IMG/VR virus record: IMGVR_UViG_3300046009_011911
Span: 1-64,000 of that record
Direction: 5' to 3' (one strand)
Source: a virus
DNA: 64,000 bases
Shown here: positions 58,951 to 64,000 of the stretch, piece by piece
Numbering within the stretch: position 1 is the first letter of the stretch
How the letters are laid out: each line of letters starts with the position of its first letter
The notes under the pieces: model-generated
Told to the model about the DNA's origin: nothing
Database searches by the model: none
The model's input: the letters and a program-made list of their open reading frames with translations, nothing else
Position numbers and translations under genes: made by a program

Positions 58951-59526
58951 ATGAAAACAGTTGGTGATCGACTTGAACCTTTTGTTGTTACCGGTGTGCG
59001 GCCGGGACAACCCGATGATGCTTTTTTCGATATTACAGAAGAAAGTTTTAGTGGTAAATGGAAAGTTATCGTTTACTACCCAAAAGATTTTACCTTTGTT
59101 TGTCCCACAGAGATTGTGGCCTACGACAAACTGGCCCAAGACTTTGAAGACCGTGATGCTGTACTGCTTACTGGCAGCACTGACAACGAATTCTGTAAAG
59201 TTGCTTGGCAACGTGCTCATCCTGATCTACAGAAAATTCGCCACATTCAATTTGCCGACACGCAACGTAATCACTGGAATGAGTTTACCGGTGAAACTGT
59301 TCGTCGAGGACTGATTGATCAATTGGGTTGTTTCTATCATCCTGCTGGTGCTGCGCTTCGTGCAACTTTCATCGTGGACCCCAACAATGAAATTCAACAT
59401 GTCACTGTGAATAACCTCAATGTTGGACGTAGTCCAGAAGAAACGTTGCGTGTTCTAGATTCTCTTCAGACAGGAGAACTTTGTGCTTGCAATCGTGCTG
59501 TTGGTGGCGACACTCTAAAGGTATAA
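58951..59526 (+). CDS. ahpC: Peroxiredoxin (AhpC family)
   Basis: 191 residues, typical 2-Cys length. DFTFVCPTEI holds the peroxidatic Cys51; CAC near the C terminus (178, 180) includes the resolving Cys; EAWxW is replaced by FCKVAWQRAHPDL. It reduces H2O2 and organic peroxides. AAAAGGA site. First of the ahpC-terC-ahpD set, 4 nt before the TerC gene. Confidence 0.93.
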   Translation: MKTVGDRLEPFVVTGVRPGQPDDAFFDITEESFSGKWKVIVYYPKDFTFVCPTEIVAYDKLAQDFEDRDAVLLTGSTDNEFCKVAWQRAHPDLQKIRHIQFADTQRNHWNEFTGETVRRGLIDQLGCFYHPAGAALRATFIVDPNNEIQHVTVNNLNVGRSPEETLRVLDSLQTGELCACNRAVGGDTLKV

Positions 59527-59530
59527 AATC

Positions 59531-60205
59531 ATGCTAGAGATGCTTTGGGCATTAGGTGCTATTATACTAATCGACGTTGTACTTGGTGGGGAAAATGCCT
59601 TGGTTATTGCCATGGCAGCAAACAAGTTGCCCGAGCATCTTAGACGTCGAGCAATGGTCTGGGGAACATTCGGTGCTGTGGCAGTTAGATTCTTGTGTGT
59701 TGCGGCATTGACTTACTTGCTAATGATTCCAGGATTAAGATTGGTAGGAGGGCTTGCGCTAATTTATATTGCCTGGAAACTAGTTAAACCTAGTGAGCAT
59801 AATGAAGTTCGTGCTGCAGATACTTTCTGGGGAGCAATGGGTACTATTGTGTTGGCCGATGCTGTTATGGGATTAGATAATGCATTGGCTATTGCTGGTG
59901 CTGCTAATGGTAACTGGTGGTTAATTATCTTTGGATTGATGGTTAGTGTGCCAATCATTATTTTTGGCAGTACACTAGTAAGTAGTATACTTACCCGATA
60001 CCCTAGTACAGTTTATGTTGGCAGTTTTGTACTGTTTGTTGTATCATTTCAAATGATGCTTAACGAACCATTTGTTAAAGAAAAATACCAACAGATTGAT
60101 TCATGGCTTACTGCTGTCGTACCTTGGTTTTTAGCCGTAGCACTTGTATCCCATCAATATTATTTGAATAACATAAGGAATAAAATTAAAAATGCAATGG
60201 GTTGA
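59531..60205 (+). CDS. TerC/YjbE-family membrane protein
   Basis: 224 residues, about seven hydrophobic segments. IILIDVVLGGENALVIAMAA and IVLADAVMGLDNALAIAGAA are the two signature acidic transmembrane motifs of TerC proteins, some of which export manganese. Encoded between the peroxiredoxin and the AhpD-like gene with overlaps, so it may link metal and redox balance. Confidence 0.9.
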   Translation: MLEMLWALGAIILIDVVLGGENALVIAMAANKLPEHLRRRAMVWGTFGAVAVRFLCVAALTYLLMIPGLRLVGGLALIYIAWKLVKPSEHNEVRAADTFWGAMGTIVLADAVMGLDNALAIAGAANGNWWLIIFGLMVSVPIIIFGSTLVSSILTRYPSTVYVGSFVLFVVSFQMMLNEPFVKEKYQQIDSWLTAVVPWFLAVALVSHQYYLNNIRNKIKNAMG

Positions 60206-60704
60206 TACTTTAAAGGAAGGCTTACCTGACTACGCCAAAGATACTAAATTAAATTTAGATTCTGTTATGAAACGCAGTACGCTGGATCCTATTGAGGCTC
60301 AATGCGTAGCGTTGGCAGCAACATTTGCTACTGGAAATAGTAAATTGTGGACTTGGATTTCAAGTCAGATTGCTGAATCTGCAGAAACTAATGCTGCGAT
60401 TACTGCAGCCAGTCTTATGGCCATGAACAATGTGTGGTATCCCTATGTGGAAATGGCCAACGATGCACAACTAAAAGGACTGCCTGCACAACTACGCATG
60501 AATGCCATTGCTACCCACGGTGGCACTACTAAAGCAAGATTTGAAGCATATAGTCTTGCTGCAAGCATTGTAGGCAAATGTCATTTTTGTGTCAGTGCAC
60601 ATTATGAAACTTTAAAACAAGAAGGTTATTCAGTAGAACAGTTACGTGACATTGGCCGTATTGCTGCGGTTATGACTGCAGTCAGTCGTGTAATGGTAAA
60701 CTAA
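60192..60704 (+). CDS. AhpD-like alkylhydroperoxidase/CMD protein
   Basis: 170 residues. GKCHFCVSAHYETLKQEG has the C130-x2-C133 pair and His137 of AhpD, which reduces AhpC. The N-terminal ~100 residues form the rest of the helical CMD fold. Overlaps TerC by 14 nt. Provides the electron donor for the upstream peroxiredoxin. Confidence 0.9.
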   Translation: MQWVDTLKEGLPDYAKDTKLNLDSVMKRSTLDPIEAQCVALAATFATGNSKLWTWISSQIAESAETNAAITAASLMAMNNVWYPYVEMANDAQLKGLPAQLRMNAIATHGGTTKARFEAYSLAASIVGKCHFCVSAHYETLKQEGYSVEQLRDIGRIAAVMTAVSRVMVN

Positions 60705-61029
60705 GCCTTTGGCTTTTGGGTTCCGTTTTAGGCGGACTAAAGAAATTGGATTTGTATCCTATACCAAGAATACATCCAATTTCTTTACCTGCTTCAATTA
60801 TAGTAAAAGCACTGTTATCAAAGTTTAGAAAAAGATAAAATTCTGTTTTTTGGTCATCTCTTTGACCTAACCAAACAGGTTTTTCATTTACTTCTTTATC
60901 AGCAAGACCTTTTAACAATTGTTCTATTGGACCACAAAGAACAGGTTTGTTTACATTAACAAAATTGGATTGAGCGTTGGCTATGGTGCTGGTTAAGCAG
61001 AATAACGACGCCACTAGCAATTTTTTCAT
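60682..61029 (-). CDS. Exported small protein, unknown
   Basis: 115 residues. Signal peptide at about 1-19 (cut after ANA), then a soluble domain with two Cys (VLCGPIEQLLKGL and EIGCILGIGY). AAGGAG site. The 3' end overlaps the convergent AhpD-like gene by 23 nt. Probably periplasmic; unknown role. Confidence 0.7.
   Translation of the reverse strand: MKKLLVASLFCLTSTIANAQSNFVNVNKPVLCGPIEQLLKGLADKEVNEKPVWLGQRDDQKTEFYLFLNFDNSAFTIIEAGKEIGCILGIGYKSNFFSPPKTEPKSQRLSLPLHD
60703..60717. terminator. Small stem between convergent genes
   Basis: AAGCC/GGCTT around TTT at the point where the two coding sequences overlap; a T-run follows on the plus strand. Weak. Confidence 0.35.
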
Positions 61030-61050
61030 AGTGGCTCCTTAAAACAGTAT

Positions 61051-61485
61051 TTAACACCAACTGGTCTTGGCTTCGCCAAAATATTCTCGAGCAAAGCCAT
61101 TTTGAATTAACATCATACGAAGACTTTGCCCGTTTAATAGTATATCACCAAGGACACGACCACCAAATTTGTCCCATGAATATAATACCACTTGTCTTTG
61201 CTGACTTTGACTGACCATTTTTTTGGTGAACTCAGTTGCTGCCAATCCCCTTTGCTTTTCAGATTCGCATTTAGCCAAGTGATTCTTTTCTGGAGTGTCC
61301 ACTCCGAACACTCTGACTGCCAATTCAGGTTTGAGCGGTGCAGGTAGAAAGGGTGCAGCAATTACTACGGTGTCCCCATCATTGATACGAACTATTTGTG
61401 CATCGTAAGTCACACCTTGGGGTTGTCTTTGTGCTTGCGCATTTAACGCAATTACAGCAAAAAAAAGAGCAAAATATTTCAACAT
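61051..61485 (-). CDS. Secreted thermonuclease-like (SNase) protein
   Basis: 144 residues. Signal peptide at about 1-18, then the SNase fold: RINDGDTVVI, VRVFGVDTPEKNH and SWDKFGGRVLGDI with the Asp, Arg and Glu positions of micrococcal-type nuclease. Exported to the periplasm or medium, it could degrade host or competing DNA. Start behind AAAGGA. Confidence 0.88.
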   Translation of the reverse strand: MLKYFALFFAVIALNAQAQRQPQGVTYDAQIVRINDGDTVVIAAPFLPAPLKPELAVRVFGVDTPEKNHLAKCESEKQRGLAATEFTKKMVSQSQQRQVVLYSWDKFGGRVLGDILLNGQSLRMMLIQNGFAREYFGEAKTSWC

Positions 61486-61526
61486 ATAAATTCCTTTGAT
61501 ATAAAGTATTTAATCAAATTCTTATT

Positions 61527-61544
61527 TTGTAACAAAGTTGTAAC
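61527..61544 (+). promoter_or_regulatory. Pho box (PhoB-type) upstream of pstS
   Basis: Direct repeat TTGTAAC-AAAG-TTGTAAC with 11-nt periodicity, as in the PhoB box (CTGTCAT-N4-CTGTCAT). A possible -10 (TAAATA, 61556-61561) follows at the expected distance. Confidence 0.7.
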
Positions 61545-61583
61545 ATTATTGTGTTTAAATATTAAAAACCACAAGGAGACTAG

Positions 61584-62591
61584 ATGAAAAAATTTTTAAT
61601 GGCTATTGCAGCCACAGTATTTACAGTATCAGCACAGGCACAGATCACAGGCGCTGGTGCTACTTTCCCTTATCCAATCTATGCTAAATGGGCCGAAGCT
61701 TATCACAAAGAAAGTAAGATTGGCCTTAACTATCAGAGCATTGGTAGTTCAGGCGGTATACGTCAAATCAATGCCAAGACAGTAACGTTTGGAGCCAGCG
61801 ATGCTCCAGTCAAAGGAGAGGATTTAGACAAAAATGGCCAGATACAGTTTCCTGCTATCATTGGGGGGACAGTTCCTATTGTAAATCTTGATGGATTTCA
61901 GCCGGGAGAACTACGCATTACTGGACCTGTTCTTGCTGAAGTATTCATGGGGAATATTACAAAATGGAATGATCCCAAACTCACTGTATTGAACCCAGGA
62001 AAGAGATTACCCGACATGCCTATCACTGTGGTTCATCGTGCTGACGGATCAGGGACAACCTTTAATTGGACAGATTATCTCACAGTGGTCAGTAAAGAGT
62101 GGGCAGATCGTGTTGGCCGCGGCGCAGCAGTCAAGTGGCCCGCTGCTAGTTCTGTAGGTGGAAAAGGCAACGAAGGTGTGGCTGCTAATGTTCGTAGAAT
62201 AAAAGGATCAATTGGTTATGTAGAGTATGCATATGTTAAGAAAAACAACATGGTTCATATGAAACTGCAAAACCGAGATGGCAACTTTGTTGACCCTGAT
62301 GACACATCATTTGCCGCAGCAGCCGCTGGTGCAGATTGGTTTAGTGTGCCCGGTATGGGTTTAAGCATTGTTGAACAACCAGGTAAAAACACTTGGCCGG
62401 TCAGTACTGCCAGTTTTATTATTATGTATAAAGAACCCACTGATAAAAAGGCCAGCCAGGAAGCAATTAAGTTTTTTGATTGGGCTTTTAAGAATGGTGC
62501 AAAAATGAGTGAAGATTTAGATTATGTACATTTGCCTGAATCTTTGCAAAACGAAATTCGTAAACGTGTTTGGAGTCAAATCCGGCACTAA
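61584..62591 (+). CDS. pstS: Phosphate ABC transporter substrate-binding protein PstS
   Basis: 335 residues, full length. Signal peptide at about 1-20. GAGATFPYPIYAKW, SIGSSGGIRQI, ASDAPVKGEDL and HRADGSGTTFNWTDYL are the phosphate-binding loops. It captures phosphate in the periplasm for the host PstCAB transporter, a known phage auxiliary function under phosphate limitation. Pho box upstream, terminator downstream. Confidence 0.95.
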   Translation: MKKFLMAIAATVFTVSAQAQITGAGATFPYPIYAKWAEAYHKESKIGLNYQSIGSSGGIRQINAKTVTFGASDAPVKGEDLDKNGQIQFPAIIGGTVPIVNLDGFQPGELRITGPVLAEVFMGNITKWNDPKLTVLNPGKRLPDMPITVVHRADGSGTTFNWTDYLTVVSKEWADRVGRGAAVKWPAASSVGGKGNEGVAANVRRIKGSIGYVEYAYVKKNNMVHMKLQNRDGNFVDPDDTSFAAAAAGADWFSVPGMGLSIVEQPGKNTWPVSTASFIIMYKEPTDKKASQEAIKFFDWAFKNGAKMSEDLDYVHLPESLQNEIRKRVWSQIRH

Positions 62592-62609
62592 CTGTTTATT
62601 TGGGAATAA

Positions 62610-62634
62610 AAAGGACCGCAAAGGTCCTTTTTTA
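62610..62634 (+). terminator. Rho-independent terminator
   Basis: GGACC/GGTCC with flanking A and T runs; closes pstS. Confidence 0.85.
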
Positions 62635-62671
62635 TTGACAACAATAGTATTTTTTGCTTTAATACATTATT

Positions 62672-62890
62672 ATGTCAAAAACTTCAATACCAAATTTTCT
62701 AGATGTATTTGAAAAAAGAATAGAACGCACTAAAGAAAAAATCAAAGAAGAACTCAAAAAAGATAAAAAAGATAGAGATAAAGAAAGTCTTAAACTTTTT
62801 TTAAAAGACATTAAGGATATTAGAAAAAGTGTAAGAGAAGCCAAAAAAGACCATATCAAAGTCTGTCCACACTGTGGTGGAAAACTTTGA
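62672..62890 (+). CDS. Lys/Glu-rich helical protein with zinc-type CPHCGG end
   Basis: 72 residues; a long charged helix (about 10-60) and a C-terminal CPHCGGKL knuckle. A weak TTGACA lies upstream (62635). Unknown role. Confidence 0.6.
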   Translation: MSKTSIPNFLDVFEKRIERTKEKIKEELKKDKKDRDKESLKLFLKDIKDIRKSVREAKKDHIKVCPHCGGKL

Positions 62891-62915
62891 CAAATTATTT
62901 GAATTTAATTAAAAT
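62887..62915 (+). promoter_or_regulatory. Sigma70-type promoter
   Basis: TTGACA, 17 nt, TAAAAT; the -35 overlaps the previous stop. Confidence 0.65.
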
Positions 62916-62924
62916 GTAACGTAA

Positions 62925-63047
62925 ATGAAAACAGTAATATTTTGGTTCGGCGCTATGATTGCAACCCTATTTGTGTTGGGATCATTCAACATAGGAAATT
63001 TTGTTCTCTATTATGGTCCAGATAAAATGTCTTGTGTAAAGGAATGA
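62925..63047 (+). CDS. Small membrane protein, 40 residues
   Basis: MKTVIFWFGAMIATLFVLGS is one hydrophobic segment, followed by a short tail ending CVKE. Ends 1 nt before the next ATG. Also near-leaderless after its promoter. Confidence 0.5.
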   Translation: MKTVIFWFGAMIATLFVLGSFNIGNFVLYYGPDKMSCVKE

Positions 63048-63048
63048 A

Positions 63049-63318
63049 ATGAACAAACAGATAAAACTACTTGGTGACCAAGCAAGAACGTACTATCCCG
63101 GAACAAAATTGTCTGGGGAATACTGGGTATTTGATGAACAAAAATTTGCCGAGCTAATTAAACAGGCAATTTACGATCAGGTAAAAGATGAACTGATCCC
63201 CGATGAGCTTATTGCTAAAGAACCGCCAGAATGGCAACAATATCTTCGAGGCTGTAATGCTGGCACTGTGGATGCTTTGACTCATATCAAAAACTTTGGG
63301 GTAGACATTGAACTCTGA
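63049..63318 (+). CDS. Small conserved phage protein
   Basis: 89 residues. EYWVFDEQKFAELIKQAIYD and PPEWQQYLRGCNAGTVDALT are distinctive; no domain recognised. RBS weak (GGAATG); overlaps the next gene. Confidence 0.6.
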   Translation: MNKQIKLLGDQARTYYPGTKLSGEYWVFDEQKFAELIKQAIYDQVKDELIPDELIAKEPPEWQQYLRGCNAGTVDALTHIKNFGVDIEL

Positions 63319-63499
63319 TCAAATTTTAGGCTACAGTAGAACTGGAGATCCAATCTACCCTCCACAAAAAGGACAGATCACAACCAAGGCTTTTATTCTT
63401 TGTGATCGTTGCCAAGCAGTGATTAGCCCAGTAATGGGACCGAGATACGGTAGTCTTTGCGTTCGTTGTTATACTAGGGAAGAACAAAGTGAACAGTAA
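63308..63499 (+). CDS. Zinc-ribbon protein
   Basis: 63 residues from TTG. CDRCQAVIS and CVRCYTREEQ form two CxxC pairs of a zinc ribbon. Overlaps both neighbours. Confidence 0.6.
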   Translation: MNSDQILGYSRTGDPIYPPQKGQITTKAFILCDRCQAVISPVMGPRYGSLCVRCYTREEQSEQ

Positions 63500-63737
63500 A
63501 ATTATTCAATTAATTGAACAAGCAGGTTTCTGTCTATGGCAAAATGAAAGTTGGAATCCTGGAGATGTAGTTGACTGGAGTGTTAGGTATGATGATGAAC
63601 TGAAAGCCTTAATTGGATTAATCATCAACGAATGCCAAGATGTCTGTGTTCGTACTGGTCAATTAGAAATGCAACCTGCTGACGGTGAAATGTATGCTAA
63701 TGCCATTCGAGAACATTTTGAGATAAATGATGAATAA
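63489..63737 (+). CDS. Small phage protein, unknown
   Basis: 82 residues from GTG. LIEQAGFCLWQNESWNPGDV at the N terminus; alpha-rich after. Overlaps both neighbours (11 nt each). Confidence 0.6.
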   Translation: MNSKIIQLIEQAGFCLWQNESWNPGDVVDWSVRYDDELKALIGLIINECQDVCVRTGQLEMQPADGEMYANAIREHFEINDE

Positions 63738-63906
63738 TCCTGAACAAGATATTGTATATCGACTGAAAAAAAGAGCAGAGATACGTAGACAAATTCCTAG
63801 TCGCAAAAGTGTTCAAGAAGGCCGTCCGGATCGTATCGCTGATATCTTAGAAGAAGCGGCCACAGAAATAGAAAGGCTTAGAAATGAGATATTACAGTTA
63901 CAATGA
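63727..63906 (+). CDS. Small helical phage protein
   Basis: 59 residues (ATG ATG start). RPDRIADILEEAATEIERLR is a common helix of small phage proteins. Overlaps both neighbours. Confidence 0.6.
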   Translation: MMNNPEQDIVYRLKKRAEIRRQIPSRKSVQEGRPDRIADILEEAATEIERLRNEILQLQ

Positions 63907-64000
63907 ATACGATCCAGGAAGCCCCTTAGCAGATGAAACAGGCGGCTACATAGTTACTAAATCGGAAAAAGAAATTCGTAGTGAATACTGGCCCTATTGG
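63884..64000 (+). CDS. Conserved phage protein, 3' cut by window
   Basis: 39 residues visible before the edge: RYYSYNEYDPGSPLADETGG then EIRSEYWPYW. I recall this N-terminal pattern in T4-like phages with no assigned function. Incomplete. Confidence 0.55.
   Translation, partial: MRYYSYNEYDPGSPLADETGGYIVTKSEKEIRSEYWPYW

Noticed and set aside
62635-62663. TTGACA after the pstS terminator as a promoter
   Set aside because: No good -10 at 16-18 nt; only TTTAAT or TAATAC at poor spacing. Mentioned under the 62672 gene but not listed.
1-64000. CRISPR arrays, tRNA genes, IS elements, integrase or attachment sites
   Set aside because: Looked for by eye; no spaced direct-repeat array, cloverleaf apart from the tmRNA domain, transposase or integrase was found. 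A tRNAscan run could still reveal a divergent tRNA.

Overview
This AT-rich 64 kb window is almost wall-to-wall short genes with overlapping starts and stops, short gaps and no rRNA, tRNA, IS element or CRISPR. It reads as part of a large T4-like myovirus genome (Caudoviricetes), probably from an aquatic metagenome. Phage hallmarks are a replicative helicase (5' cut by the window), an MGME1-like and a DexA-like nuclease, nrdA-nrdB-glutaredoxin, a PAAR tail-tip protein, a SleB-type lysin, homing nucleases (HNH, GIY-YIG), a putative amidoligase, a bS21 homologue and many small conserved phage ORFs. The host is inferred, not seen. A PhoB-type Pho box before pstS, a circularly permuted tmRNA, a phasin-like protein and ISC-type iron-sulfur genes point to a proteobacterium, most plausibly a betaproteobacterium.

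Layout. 1-8.3 kb: helicase end, radical SAM protein, ligase-like KxDG protein, small virion-type genes, HNH nuclease, iscU-iscA, exonuclease. 8.3-16.2 kb: fibre-like protein, ribonucleotide reductase cassette, PAAR tail-tip module. 16.2-23.2 kb: lysis-type genes, metalloprotease, small early genes, large membrane coiled-coil protein, glycosyltransferase, methyltransferase, bS21. 23.2-25.4 kb: Hsp20, ClpS, DexA-like, GGCT-like. 25.4-32.3 kb: a curli cassette (csgF, csgG, curlin-like, FecR-like, curlin-like), an epimerase and a CHASE2 adenylate cyclase. 32.3-40.4 kb: mixed-strand block with two related glycosyltransferase-like genes, a nucleotide-sugar dehydrogenase, a 2OG-oxygenase-like gene, an amidinotransferase and uvdE. 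40.4-55.9 kb: small early genes behind near-identical sigma70-type promoters, SprT-like, radical SAM proteins, amidoligase, ParB-like. 55.9-56.2 kb: tmRNA. 56.2-64 kb: DnaE-like polymerase, AhpC-TerC-AhpD antioxidant operon, secreted nuclease, pstS, small genes.

Two promoter classes are visible. One is TTGACA-17-TATAAT, often the same 30-70 bp cassette, in front of small early-type genes. The other is an NATAAATA box like the T4 late promoter, often only 4-7 nt before the start codon.

The most unusual item is iscU (6924-7319). Its reading frame holds an extra 9 nt with an in-frame UAG exactly at the active-site PACGD motif. The stop follows a GGU glycine codon, and a GGC glycine codon lies 6 nt further on. 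Hopping between the two glycine codons would restore a perfect 128-residue IscU. A homing nuclease gene overlaps the start of iscU, as in the phage T4 gene 60 precedent.
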